Of a DNA stretch of 64,000 bases, positions 35,970 to 47,620 are shown one piece after another (the stretch's first letter is position 1; each line of letters begins with the position of its first letter). A model generated the notes under the pieces. It saw nothing but the letters and a program-made list of their open reading frames with translations, had not been told where the DNA came from and did no database searches. The stretch lies in the NCBI RefSeq assembly GCF_002776525.5, contig NC_045441.1, forward strand, positions 67,709,467 through 67,773,466, given 5' to 3'. This DNA comes from Piliocolobus tephrosceles (taxonomy: Eukaryota > Chordata > Mammalia > Primates > Cercopithecidae). The position numbers and the translations under genes were made by a program.

Positions 35970-36027
35970 TTTATCTGTATACTGTGAAAAGACATCATTG
36001 AAAGATCTTGTGCTATAATTATATAAT
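35970..36027 (+). repeat. Inverted duplication, left arm (58 bp)
   Basis: The complement of this segment recurs at 36802-36859 with 55 of 58 positions matching, including 45 consecutive identical bases. It is unrelated to any repeat I know. Confidence 0.93.
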
Positions 36028-36684
36028 GCAAATCTTATGCAAGCTTGGTGGATTATATACCAAGTTAGTATTCACTGGTGAGAAATCATTTAGTATGTAT
36101 AGGCAGCGGGCTAAGACTACAGGAGCTGCACAGATCAGCAACAAATCATCTTTCTTTTCTGCACAGTATAAAATGATTAGAATAGATTGATGATGATGCT
36201 ATACATAAACCACATTTCCCTAATTTTCTTCTGGAACAAAGTGTAGAATATGTAAATACACACTGAAACACATTAATAGTCTGGATATAATACTATGTAT
36301 GAGCATCTCGACACATTTATACAACTCCATCCTCACTAGATGATAAATTGCTTTATTAAGGGACCGTGGTTATTATTTTGTTGTGTTTTATACTGTATTT
36401 CCACGGTGTTTTAAGCAGCACATTGAAAAGAGAAAATCCTCCCTCTAAGCGGAAAATAAATTCCATAATTAATGGATATGGGTCTGTGTACTTCTAAGGA
36501 TAGGCAGATAATTTAAAAAATAAATGTATGCTTAAAATATACTTTTAATATTCATGGTCACTTAACATAGTGTATAATGTTCAAATTATGTTAATTTTTA
36601 CTGAGTTTAACTTAACTAAGAAGTACTGATTTACTTCTACCTTTGAAAAATAGACTAGTACAAAAGATAATTTCTAGTATTTAG
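36028..36684. other. Unassigned AT-rich spacer between inverted arms
   Basis: No recognised feature. Confidence 0.5.
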
Positions 36685-37062
36685 AAAACAAAGGAAGATA
36701 AGGAAGAAGACAGCTATCAGAGAGAGGTGGAGAATACATGAGGAAGAGTCGAATAAACAGGAAAGAGTAAGAAATAAAAAGAGCAGAGACAGAGAATAGG
36801 AATTGTGTAATTACAGCACAAGATCTTTCAATGATGTCTTTTCACAGTATACAGATAAATGTAAATAAAGAGGAAATCAACAGAAAAAAAGAAAAAAATA
36901 GCCAGATAGCAAAGAGGGAGAGAGGCAGAAGAGAAAAGGAATAGAGGAGCAGCAGATAAAACAGGAAGAGAGAAGGAGGGTTGGCGGGATGAGTGAAAAA
37001 GAAGGCGAGAATGGAAGGAAAGAAGAGAGAAAGAAGAAAAAATGAAGGAGGAAGGAAACTAT
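36685..37062 (+). repeat. Purine-rich (GA/GGAA) tract
   Basis: Nearly 380 bases dominated by aggaag, gaaga, gagaga and ggaagg motifs on the plus strand, broken by the 58-bp inverted arm at 36802-36859. Confidence 0.8.
36802..36859 (-). repeat. Inverted duplication, right arm (58 bp)
   Basis: Inverse copy of 35970-36027. Its mixed composition interrupts the purine tract, so this arm looks like the inserted copy. Confidence 0.93.
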
Positions 37063-37246
37063 ATATACAGTGATGCCATAAAAGGACACAGTCGAATCAA
37101 GTGGAAGGCCTAACTCTGTATAGTCCAAATGGGCAGATAACTTTTATTCATCACATTGAAGAAATATAACAAATCATGAAACTATTTCTGAGAAATCTAG
37201 ATTTAATGTTAAAAGTGAATCAGCCTTAAATACGCTAATGCTATTC

Positions 37247-37708
37247 TTTTTTTTTTTTTTTTTTTATTTTTTTTTTTTTTATTATACTTTAAGTTCTAGG
37301 GTACATGTGCATAACGTGCAGGTTACATATGTATACATGTGCCATGTTGGTGTGCTGCACCCATCAACTCGTCAGCACCCATCAATTCATCATTTATATC
37401 AGGTATAACTCCCCAATGCAATCCCTCCCCCCTACCCCCTCCCCATGATAGGCCCCAGTGTGTGATGTTCCCCTTCCCGAGTCCAAGTGAGCTCATTGTT
37501 CAGTTCCCACCTATGAGTGAGAACATGCGGTGTTTGGTTTTCTCTTCTTGTGATAGTTTGCTAAGAATGATGGTTTCCAGCTGCATCCATGTCTCTACAA
37601 AGGACGCAAACTCATCCTTTTTTATGGCTGCATAGTATTCCATGGTGTATATGTGCCACATTTTCTTAATCCAGTCTGTCACTGATGGACATTTGGGTTG
37701 ATTCCAAG
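37247..37708 (-). mobile_element. Young L1 3' end, monkey type, with ORF2 C-terminus
   Basis: Antisense: T-rich tail, then attatactttaagttctagg and the L1PA 3' UTR with the duplicated catcaactcgtcagcaccca block of monkey L1s. ORF2 sequence follows. The last roughly 66 codons of ORF2 are open and include IKKMWHIYTMEYYAAIKKDE, ending at the normal stop near 37500. It is 5' truncated, so it cannot encode reverse transcriptase. Confidence 0.93.
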
Positions 37709-37823
37709 AGATGGCTTTTGCCATGTTTCCCAGGCAGGTCTTGAACTCCTGGGCTCAAGTGATCTGCTCACTTCAGTCTCCCAAAGTGCTGAGATCACAG
37801 GTGTGAGCCACCACAACTGGTCT
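37709..37823 (-). mobile_element. Alu fragment (left monomer 5' part)
   Basis: ttgccatgtttcccaggcag, ttgaactcctgggctcaagt and ctcccaaagtgctgagatca through gtgagccaccacaactggtc, antisense. It ends abruptly at the L1 junction, so the rest of the Alu is missing. Confidence 0.82.
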
Positions 37824-38795
37824 CTTTTCCTGTATTTAATGGCCTTCGCATTTTTTGAAGAGTACTGGTCAAATATTCTGTTGAATGTTCCTCAATTTGT
37901 GTCTCTCAGATGTTTCCTCATGGTTAGTCTGGGATTATGTATTTTGGGGGTGAAAATACATATTTCACCACAGAGGTGAAATGTCCTCATTGCATCATAA
38001 CAGTGGTTACAATGATAACATAACTTACTGCTGGCGATATTAACCCTGACCAATTGGATAAGTAGTGTATACCAGGTTCTTCCATTGTAAGGTTACTATT
38101 TTTCTCTTTTCATCTTCTATTAGAAGAGAATCAGTAAGTCCAGCCCACACTTGAAGGGGAGGTGAACTAAGCTCCACTTCCTGCAGAGGAGTATCAAAAA
38201 TTTGTGGACATTTGTTAAAACCACTTCAGTGATAAATAACTGTGCAATTGCAGGGAGATAATTTGAATCTATGCAAATATCCTCCTTTTCCTTAAAGGTT
38301 TTTTTTTTTTTTTTACTAGTCTGAAAAAGAAAAAGCATTCCTCAACTACAAATCTCTGCAAAGAATAAATCACTGGATATTATATAACATATAGTTCCAG
38401 AGGCTTCCCCCTCCTTCTCTCTTTCTGTCTTCCTTAAAGGCACCCTAGAAAAGCTAAGTATGCTATTTTTATTATTTAAGATTTTTATCTTTCTCATTTT
38501 ATAGGATGCCAGCAGCCATCCCATCTGGAAAGAAAAAAAAAAAACGTTGGGGTTGGGGGGGGGACTGTATTCTGTTCTTTTTCTAAAGCTGAAGGATTTG
38601 GCAGTCGGCAGTTTTTTGAAAGGTTCCCAATATGTTTTTGATAATCTGCAAGTGTTTGAGAATAATTGACCTAGATTATGTTGCAGTTTACTTTATAAAT
38701 GAATGTACGAGAGTTAAATTATTATGTTGGAAAATTTCTTAAAATGAGATGACCTGAACAAAATATACTTTGAAAATTTCACCTTGAATCAGTGT
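37824..38795. other. Unassigned DNA
   Basis: No gene. T run at 38299-38314, and a ggttggggttgggggggg-type G-rich spot near 38546-38564. Confidence 0.45.
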
Positions 38796-38807
38796 AAGAT
38801 TCAGAAA

Positions 38808-39102
38808 CATATCCCAGCACTTTCAGAGGCCGAGACGGGTGGATCATCTAATGTCAGGAGTTTGAGACCAGCCTGGCCAGCTGGCCAAGATGGTGAAACC
38901 CAGTCTCCACTGAAAATATAAAAAAGTTAGTCGGGAGTGGTGGCAGGCGCCTGTAATTCCAGCTACTTGGGAGGCTGAGGCAGGAGAATTGCTTGAACCC
39001 AGAAGGCAGAAGTTGCAGTGAGTCGAGGTCATGCCACTGCACTCCAGCCTGAGCAACAAGAGCAAAACTCCATCTCAAAAAAAAAAAAAGAAAAAGAAAA
39101 GA
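38808..39102 (+). mobile_element. Alu, slightly 5' truncated
   Basis: Begins at catatcccagcactttcaga, missing about 25 bases of Alu start, and ends in an A/AAAAG tail. The target-site duplication aagattcagaaa is at 38796-38807 and 39103-39114. Confidence 0.93.
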
Positions 39103-39114
39103 AAGATTCAGAAA

Positions 39115-41089
39115 AATAAATCATTTCAAGCACTTGTGATTATTTCTGTCACAGACATGAGAATAACTATTATTGTCATTACTCTTTACTTTAGAACATA
39201 TGGCCTAAAAATAACACAAGACTTCTTAAACTTAGGGTAAGCTGTAGTTTTATGTTATATTATTCTCAGATTTTCAGTAGGCTAGAGAAAATGCCTCAAA
39301 TAATTTATATCATTGTTTAAGTATCAACCTAGGAATATTTAAATATGATTCCCAGGACCTGGCAGATACTTCAGAAATTTGTTATTGTGGTGGTTGGCAG
39401 TTGCAAATATAACCTGCCCACCACCACCATGCACACACCCCTGCTGCTGCCACTTTACCACCTAAAACTTTCTCAGCATGACAGAGATGACGTTTTAGGA
39501 CTCCACAGAGTATGGAACAGAATCCTACTTCACAAATTACTTTTGCTTTTGGCAAGATATCATTTCACCAACCAGAGATGAAAAATATGGTTCCTAGACA
39601 ACAGCCCAGTAGTTACTCGAAAGAATATTTGCATAATTTTGTTTTTGAATTTGCATAAAAATGAAATGCAGACCAGCATGCAATTCTCAAAAGGCCTCTA
39701 ATCATCTTCTTAGTAAATCTTTGCCAAGAATATTCTAAGTATCCATAGCAAGCTTAATTTTTTTGCTGGAACACTGTTATTTATGAGTTCTAAGCTATGA
39801 GGAAATTATACAGACACTTTGACATTCATCATTTGGTGACTGGATGTGAAATACTATCCAGTGTAGCCATCCAGCATTTATATTTGGTTAAGTTGCTTAA
39901 TATGTTTGCATTCACAAATAGAAACCAAGTTATTCTATGTTTCACATGAGTTATTAAGATATGCTTAGCAATCATTAGCTGCATGTAATTCAACATTTAA
40001 TCGGGACAATTATTATTGAAACTAACCCAGTATTCATAGAACAATCCAATTTGACTTTTTAAAAAGGAAATAAAAGTAAAAATAACATAACATGATAACA
40101 GCTATATTGGTAGCTTTCCTTGTGATAAAACTGCTGAAATTTTATTAAGGTATTCAATGTTTGATTAACCCAAATAGTGTCACATTTCAGGTGTGGGGAT
40201 AAATAGAATAGTGATAAATAGGCTAGGGATGATGAATCTAAACTTGTACATATTTCAAGGATGAAACTAAATTTAATGAAATCAATCTTTATGTGCAAGG
40301 AATTGGGCATCATGCTCATAATGAGGAGAAGACATTGAAATTGAGTGCAATGTGGACCTGTTTAATCAGAGAATAGTAGAAAAATTTAGAGGGCTAAGAT
40401 ATCCAACTACCAAATTTCTAGGCAGGCATCACACCTGAGCAGTGCTAGGCAGATAAACTGGATCTCTGGAGGTAAGGGAAAAAAAAAAAAAAAAGAAAGA
40501 AACATTACTTGAAGCATTTGCTGATTTGTAAGTACTGACATGAAGGCCATTTCTGAGCTATCAATGTTATGTCATTGAACATGGGTAGTGAAAAATGATG
40601 CACAGAATCAACTCTTCCAAGCGAGTATGAGCCTGCTCCAAAATGCCTTTGCAAGAGTGACATTAGAACTCATCTTACCCCAGAGGCTGAGAGGTTCCTG
40701 GGTCCCTTAAGTTGGATCTGAAGGGAATTCATATCCTGGAGGAGATCTTAATGCTGCTTATAATATACGTAATTGTTTTGTTCAATATTCTAACACATCT
40801 GTCTTCCACATACATCATTAATGCAGCTGTACTGTAAAGATTTTGTGAGGTAAATGGTTTTATATATATCTGAAAAGTCCAGAATTTGGAAAGAAATGCT
40901 TTCAAAACGTTTTAAGTTCTAAGCGAAAGAGATAAACTGAAGATGAACCAGTGGTACATGTTCAAAAAATATAGTTATATCACTCAATGGATAAAATTAT
41001 TTTATGGTTTCTGTTGCATTCAGAACTCTCATGATTTGATAACACTGACTCACTGGTTTTGTAGCTATCCTTTTGTATCTTTTATTTTG
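39115..41089. other. Unassigned AT-rich DNA
   Basis: No gene. A run at 40480-40494. A donor-like tctggag then gtaagg lies near 40464-40476 with no evident partner. Open frames at 39345-39581 and 40059-40319 have no recognisable similarity. Confidence 0.4.
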
Positions 41090-41215
41090 CAACACTGTAG
41101 TTGTCTATTTTAATTTCTCCCCAATGGGTAGAAGCTATGCTGTCCACTATACTTTCTGCCTAGTGCCTCCTGCAGTGCCTAGAACAAAATACACGTTCAA
41201 TTCAATAAAAGTTTT
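41090..41215 (+). repeat. LINE2 3' end fragment
   Basis: gggtagaagctatgctgtcc, tagtgcctcctgcagtgcct and acgttcaattcaataaaagt follow the L2 order of agactgtaagct, gcacagtgcctggca and gctcaataaatg. Confidence 0.6.
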
Positions 41216-41374
41216 AATATATATTTCATTCGCTAATGATCTGACTGAAAAGTTAAGAAGGATTTAAAACTCTTCCTGTTTCTTCTGAAATTAATTAAAT
41301 TTTAAAGTGTAACTACGATTTAAAGGAAGATAAGTTGTAACAATTCATCACCATTTGTTGAAAAGGGTGAGAAA

Positions 41375-41678
41375 CAGCCGGGCACTGTGGCTCAGGCCTG
41401 TAATTCCAGAACTTTGGGAGGCCGAGGTGGGTGGATCATAAGGTCAGGAGTTTGAGACCAGCCTGACCAACATGGTGAAACTCCATCTCTACTAAAAATA
41501 TAAAAATTAGCTGGGTTTGGTGGTGTACACCTGTAATCCCAGCTCCTTCGGAGGCTGGGGCAGGAGAATCGCTTAAACCTGGAAGGCAGAGGTTGCAGTG
41601 AGCAGAGATTATGCCACTGCATTCCAGCCTGGCCTGGGTGACAGAGCAAGACTCCATCTCAAAAAACAAAAAAAAAGT
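41375..41678 (+). mobile_element. Alu (AluS/AluY-like)
   Basis: cagccgggcactgtggctca through an impure A tail. The target-site duplication gtgagaaa is at 41367-41374 and 41679-41686. Confidence 0.93.
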
Positions 41679-41686
41679 GTGAGAAA

Positions 41687-42770
41687 TATTATATAGGCAA
41701 GTTATATTTACAGTTTTAGAGGTGTATTGTTACTGTTTTACCAGAGAGCCTTGGAACTTAAGGCCAAATATGTTTTAAGAGTGTGTGTTGTACTGTTTTC
41801 TCTTTCACTGGTGGTTTTGTTTCTGTTGCTCTTGTCATTCTTTGTGGCATAGACTTTACTTCTTGTAAAATTTTAGTTATCATCTTCCTCCTCTATATAT
41901 AAAGCAGTATTCTGTTAGGATAATAGTTTGGATAATAAAACTACATTTTCTATCTTAGATTATTGTTTCATTCATTAGATCACTTAATTACTCAGACTAA
42001 CTTTAAATAATATTTCCCTAGTTTTGCTGAAAATATAGCAAACATAAGAATGCATGAGATGCTATATTCACAAATTTTAAAAAATTCTAAACACATTCAG
42101 ACTTCAGTAAGCAAAGTATGTGAGCCAACTTTGGGCTCATAAATGTGACAGGAATGAGGTGCTCATAAGACAGAAATGGATGCTGGAACTTAGAATCTTT
42201 CATTCAGATTTCTTTAAAGGAAGTTATTTATGAAAAGCAAAATACATCACACTAAGAGTAATACTAAATAAGTCTAGCTTGATTTATTTTATAATAGTAA
42301 AGGCCAAGCATTGGAATAATTACTGCTAATTTTCCTGGTACAAGTTTATGTTTTGCCTTAAGGAAAATAAAAATAATTCACCTCTTGTTCATTTGAAGAA
42401 CAACCATTTATTGTCTATGATGTGCAAGGTATTATATTATGAACTGAAATGATACACCAATAAAATTATTTAAATTTAGTCACTGCTTACAAGAAAGTCT
42501 TAGCCAAGTAAGAACAAAATGATGTGATATGTGGAAGATGCTGTAAGAATGATGGCCATTCAATAATATGTTAGTGCAAATGATATAGATGTAATCATTC
42601 CACAATGCCTATGTACTTCAAAACCTCTTGCTATATATGGTGCGTATGATAAATACATACAATTGCATTGCCAGTTTTAAAAATAAATAATTTAAAAACA
42701 AATTTGAAACTTATTATCTTAATTGGCTATTGACAGCTGACAGGGCCAGGCGAAGAAACACAGGTATTTG
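41687..42770. other. Unassigned AT-rich DNA with a possible L2/MIR trace
   Basis: 42395-42500 (aaccatttattgtctatgat, gtgcaaggtattatattatg) resembles an old SINE/LINE2 remnant. Nothing else is recognised. Confidence 0.4.
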
Positions 42771-42873
42771 TGCTTGAACTTGAGCAATGTATAAACATTG
42801 CTCTCCCCCCAACTTTGCCTCCTCCCAGTTTTGTGCCCCTGGAAAACATTTATACATCAGTCAAGTTCAAGCA
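42771..42873. repeat. Imperfect 25-bp inverted repeat (hairpin)
   Basis: Arms 42771-42795 and 42849-42873 pair at 22 of 25 positions around a 53-base pyrimidine-rich loop. No family is recognised. Confidence 0.75.
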
Positions 42874-43435
42874 ACTCAAAGAAAAAACAGTCCAGAAAAA
42901 TTAAATAACAAAAACATGAATTAAATAAGTGTGAGAATTATCATGAGTCACTACAAAAGAAGCAAGAAATGTGCATTGTCTATATCTGAAGAGTGTCATC
43001 TGCCACTTTAGACTTGGTGTTTATTTCCAGACAGTGGCTTCTAAAGTGACTGGTGTAATCAGAGCTGTGATTTAGAAAGATAATGGACAGCAAGGTGGGG
43101 GATAAGTTCAGAGAAGTTTGGAGACTTAACAGAGAGTCAGTATGAGACCTGATGAGGGTTCAGGTTCTAAGTGACAAGAGTAATGATGAAGAGTGTAAAG
43201 AATGAAAAATTTTTTGAAATACTATTAAATAAGGCTTTATAATTGACTAGATAAGAGGTAATAATGGGGACAAATCAAGGACAGCTTTACAGTTTCTATC
43301 AGGAAAACAATGTCAAAAAGTTGAGAGAACTAGAAGGCACTAGCCATGTAAAATTGGGAGGAATTTGGAAATTTTCAGGTCATTGGTAATCTGAGAAGCT
43401 TTGTTAAAAGGTACAAATGACCTCCCAAGCCATCA
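42874..43435. other. Unassigned purine-rich DNA
   Basis: 43030-43200 resembles an old dispersed repeat of uncertain family. No coding signal. Confidence 0.4.
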
Positions 43436-43555
43436 TAGACACCATGCCTCTGTGACTCTCTTTACTGTGTTACTTCTGTCTATAATGCCAACCCCTCTTC
43501 ACAGCTAAAATTACCTAGCAGTCAAAGTCTAGCTTCAATGTTACTACTTAGGGTG
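43436..43555 (+). repeat. LINE2 fragment
   Basis: ctctgtgactctctttactg, tctgtctataatgccaaccc and tcaaagtctagcttcaatgt follow the L2 order of tctgcctggaatgctcttcc and tcagctcaaatgtcacc. Confidence 0.55.
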
Positions 43556-43589
43556 ACAATCATGGTTTACTGAGAGACAACTGCTGTGG

Positions 43590-43745
43590 ATGGAGGAATA
43601 ATTCCAGGCTTTAAAATCAGACGAGCCTGGGATCTCATCCCAGCTCCTGCTACTTACCAGCCTTGTAACTTTTAGTAAGTCACCTCTCTGCTTCCACTGT
43701 TCCTTCTGTACATACTTCATACGAAATGTGTAAGGCATAAGTTAG
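43590..43745 (-). repeat. MIR SINE fragment
   Basis: gctttaaaatcagacgagcc, tgggatctcatcccagctcc, tgctacttaccagccttgta and agtaagtcacctctctgctt match antisense MIR well. Confidence 0.8.
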
Positions 43746-44559
43746 GTAATGCATGCGACTGACTTACCATTGCATTACAGACTCATCTACCTTTTCATAG
43801 GACAAAGAGTAATTTCTGAAGACAAAGTTCTAAGAACTTTATAGTTATTAACTCACAAGGCCTCCTATGAAATGCAGAACACAGCTAATACATGAAGGCT
43901 GGCTTCAGATGCAAAAGTGGTACTTTTAGTATCTGTTTTAACTGAAGGAGTAAAAAAATATATTTTCAGATTAAATCACTGTTTATTAGAAATCTTGGAC
44001 TCTAACTTTAAATAGAGTCCAATGGTTAAATTTGATTCTGTTTGGATTCTATTGTGTTTCTTAACTTCTAAATGGTACAGCTATCCTTTACAGCCTTTCA
44101 AATTATAGTTTTAAATCACCCAAATTATTGAGAACACAATGTGTTCTAGATTAGTTGTATTTTTTTCTATCCTAATTGAAGCAACCCTGTTTTTATTTTT
44201 TATTTAAATAAACATTTTATGGATGGTTCACTTACGGAACTCTGTTTTGTTACTAAGGTAATTTAATGAGTATCTTACAAAAGTTTCCCACTTTTCTTTT
44301 TATAGTGTGGAGGCAATAAGACCATCATAAAGCCAGAACAAAAATACTTCTTTTTTGGAAGTATTTTATGGGTATGTTATTACAGTTTTGCTGTCACACT
44401 GGGATGTGAAAAATAAAGTATTCCACATCAAGTCCCTCAGTGAGTACAAATGGTTTCCTTTGCAAATAATAAATTCCAAAGAAAATATTTGAACTTTACT
44501 TGCCCCTCATGCCTTGGCCCTGACTTGTGCCTATTGGGAAAAAAAGAACAAAACAAAAG
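43746..44559. other. Unassigned AT-rich DNA
   Basis: No recognised feature. The 71-codon frame at 44450-44665 shows no family and runs into an L2 remnant. Confidence 0.45.
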
Positions 44560-44705
44560 GAAAAGCCTTCATTCCAAACACATCAATGTCATCTCTGACT
44601 CCTGCCTTCCAGTTGAAGCATTCATTGTGGAATCCTTGGCAGATAGCATAATGCCTGGCACATAGATTTAGATAATATTTATAAATAGATGTATGAATGA
44701 ATAAA
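44560..44705 (+). repeat. LINE2/MIR-type 3' fragment
   Basis: gcataatgcctggcacatag, then taatatttataaatagatg and atgaatgaataaa, is the typical end of an L2 3' region. Confidence 0.65.
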
Positions 44706-44834
44706 AGCATTAATGAACATTCACATATTTGCATGTTCTTAACTAAAGCTCTTCACTGGAGAATAAACAGCCATGATCTACCCTTCTTAGGCCATATTTC
44801 TATGAAACAAAATAGTTTTTAAAATAAAAATTCA

Positions 44835-44988
44835 AGCCAGACACAGTAGCTCATACCTGTAATCCCAGCTTCTGGGGAGGCTGAGGTGAAAGGCTTGCTT
44901 GAGCCCAAGAATTCGAGACTGTAGTCACCTTTGATCATGCCACTGCACTCCAGCCTGGGTGTCACAGTGAGAATCCATGTCTAAAAAA
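44835..44988 (+). mobile_element. FRAM (free right Alu monomer)
   Basis: agccagacacagtagctcat, cttctggggaggctgaggtg, gagcccaagaattcgagact, tgatcatgccactgcactcc and an A-rich end. A single monomer of about 150 bases with right-monomer character, so an old Alu ancestor relative rather than a truncated dimer. Confidence 0.8.
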
Positions 44989-45742
44989 TATATCAACAAA
45001 TAACATTTACCACCACAAAATGAATACACTTAAATTATTTTTACATTGGAATATTTATTAAGTGATAAAAAGTCATGTTGTGGAATAGCATTTAATGACC
45101 TCGTAAAATGTACACATCAGATTTCTAGGCTTAAAAACAAATGACAAACAATCATTTTATAAGTATGTAAGGACTATAACTGGAAGGGCACTATAGGTAA
45201 CAAAATTATGAGCAATTTTAGTTTTAAGAAATAAATTGTATATTCTAAATGCTTTATAATAAACAGGAATCATTACTGTATTCATTCACTCATTTGACAT
45301 ATTACTGAGCAGCTACGGTATACAGCAACTCCATACAGAGCTACTAAGCACTCATATAGAGATTCCTCAGTATACCCAATAAACTGGATCCTTGAATTTA
45401 TCATTTAAAAGTTTTAAATGGTCAGATACTATCGTATCCCTGCCATATTTAGAAATATTTTACACACATGCAAACAAAACATGTATACACTTAAAATACC
45501 AGTGCTGAAACGTTGGCAAAAAAAAAAAATAGTGAAAAATTTCTAGTGAAATGAAACTTGGTACTCTGTCCTTAGAAAAAATATAATAATATATTTGGAG
45601 AGTCATAAACATATGTGTAATTTATGGTTCATTTATCTAACTGCAAAGATGCCATGAGCAATGATTTAAATGAAGAAACACTGAGTGCATTAAGATATTT
45701 ATTGTGTTTCATGATGAGAAAATACTTTATAAAAAGCAAATT
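44989..45742. other. Unassigned AT-rich DNA
   Basis: 45275-45360 (attcattcactcatttgaca, ctgagcagctacggtataca) may be an L2/MIR trace. A run at 45518-45529. No gene. Confidence 0.4.
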
Positions 45743-46040
45743 GGCCAGGCACTGTGGCTCAAGCCTGTAATCCCAGCACTTTGGGAGGCCAAGGCAGGCG
45801 GATTGCGAGGTCACGAGATCGAGACCATCCTGGCTAACAACGTGAAACCATGTCTCTACTAAAAATACCAAAAATTAGCTGGGCGTGGTGGTGGGCGCCT
45901 GTAGTCTCAGCTACTCAGGAGGCTGAGGCAGGAGAACGGCTTGAACCTGGGAGGCAGAGCTTGCCGTGAGCCAAGATCACACCACTGCACTCTAGCCTGG
46001 GCAACAGAGTGAGACAGAGTGAGACTCCCAGACTCCTTCT

Positions 46041-46078
<38 letters not shown>
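45743..46078 (+). mobile_element. AluY-like with a 37-base pure A tail
   Basis: ggccaggcactgtggctcaa to ctccttct, with a short gagacagagtgagact duplication near the end, then 37 consecutive A at 46042-46078. Confidence 0.93.
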
Positions 46079-46079
<1 letters not shown>

Positions 46080-46409
46080 CCGGGCGTGGTGGCTCATGCC
46101 TGTAATCCCAGCACTTTGGGAGGCCGAGGCAGGCAGATCAGGAGGTCAGGAGATCGAGACCATCCTGGCTAACACAGTGAAACCGCGTCTCTACTGAAAA
46201 AAAGATACAAAAAATTAGCAGGGCGTGGTGGCGGGCGCCTGTAGTCCCAGCTACTCGGGAGGCTGAGGCAGGAGAATGGCGTGAACCCGGGAGGCGGAGC
46301 TTGTAGTGAGCCAAGATGGCGCCACTGCACTCCAGCCTGGGGGACATAGCGAGACTCCATCTCAAAAGACAAAAAACAAAAAACAAAAAAACAAAAAACA
46401 AAAAAAAGG
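46079..46409 (+). mobile_element. AluY, inserted at the tail of the previous Alu
   Basis: gccgggcgtggtggctcatg through both monomers (gaatggcgtgaacccgggag, gcctgggggacatagcgaga), ending in a tail of aaaaac repeats. Same orientation, directly joined to the preceding A tail. Confidence 0.93.
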
Positions 46410-46625
46410 AGGAATTTATATACCTACTTAAAGAAACTTTAAAAAACACTTAAAAGTAGAAAGAAGGAAACAATGTTGTCACTAGTAATAGCTCCCAAAG
46501 ACCACATTTAAAATATTAATTCAAGTTAAATACAGTGACATTACAGAGTGCAACATTGTTTATAATTTGTATATTTCAATAATCCATTTTACCTCCACTT
46601 GCAATAAGAGGCTTGCTATCTGTAT
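46410..46625. other. Unassigned DNA
   Basis: No recognised feature. Confidence 0.5.
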
Positions 46626-47135
46626 CAGCGGTCCCCAATCTTTTTGGCAACAGGGACTGGTTTTGTGGAAGACAATTTTTCCACGGACCAGGGGCGAATT
46701 GGGGGATGGTTTGGGGATTATTCAAGCACATTACATTTATTGTACACTTTATTTATATTATTACATTGTAACATGTAATGAAATAATTATACAACTCAAC
46801 ACAGAATCAGTGGGAGCCCTGAGCTTGTTTTCCTACAACTAGATGGTCCCTTCTGGTGGTGATGGAAGACAGTGACAGATCATCAGGCATTAGATTCTCA
46901 TAAGGAACATGCAAACTAGATCCCTTGCATGCACAGTTCCCAATAGGATTCAAGCTCCTAAGAGAAACTAATGCCTCCACTGATCTGACAGGAGGTGGAG
47001 CTCAGGCAGTAAAGTAGTTGTCAGTACAGCTGAAACTTCGCTCGCTTGCCTGCTGCTCACCTCTTGCTATGTGGCCCTGTTCCTAACAGGCAACAAACCA
47101 GTGCTGGAGCGTGGTCTGGGGATTGGAGACCACTG
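46626..47135. mobile_element. hAT-type non-autonomous DNA transposon, complete
   Basis: Inverted termini cagcggtccccaatc (46626-46640) and gattggagaccactg (47121-47135) match at 13 of 15 positions. They are flanked by 8-bp duplications, atctgtat and atctatat. Length is 510 bp with no transposase. The inner text (ggaagacaatttttccacgg, ttcctaacaggcaacaaacc) is a familiar primate MER-type element whose exact name I cannot give. Confidence 0.85.
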
Positions 47136-47300
47136 ATCTATATAACAAATAATTTGTCATGCATTTCCTCTACCTGAAATCGTTTTAATTCCTTAAAGTA
47201 CAATCAAGGTGAGGCTAAAACACACCCACTCTCTAATGTCACTTATAACCAGCCGCTTACCCACAACTGACTCCCAAATACACTTAACTAACACCCATTC
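47136..47300. other. Unassigned DNA
   Basis: No recognised feature. Confidence 0.5.
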
Positions 47301-47620
47301 TCCAATACTTCCAGGCATGCCCTCTCATGAGGATGTCTCTTGGACTCTTGGTCTTCATTCATTTTCCCTTATCTATTATCTCCATCCATTTGCTGAATGC
47401 TTATTCCTCTTTAAGGAAGTAGCTAAAATGCCAGTTCATTGGTAAAGCTTTTAAAAGTTCTGAGATTAAGGTTCAATTTTTCTTTTATATACTTTTTACT
47501 TGCACTTGCTGCATTTCTTTTGTTTTTATGGTTAGTCCTGTATGTATTATTCTCTCCATTTAGACTGTAAATCTTTCAATGTAGAGTTTGTGTTTCTAAT
47601 GTCATATTCCTCAAAAAAAA
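47300..47620 (+). repeat. LINE2 fragment
   Basis: Fits L2 3' order: aagtagctaaaatgccagtt, ctccatttagactgtaaatc and tttcaatgtagagtttgtgt. Diverged. Confidence 0.5.

Noticed and set aside
37500..37724. Well-preserved L1 ORF2 C-terminal frame as a possible gene
   Set aside because: It is only the last roughly 66 codons of a 5'-truncated L1 and its first codons come from an adjoining Alu fragment. No promoter or catalytic domain is present.
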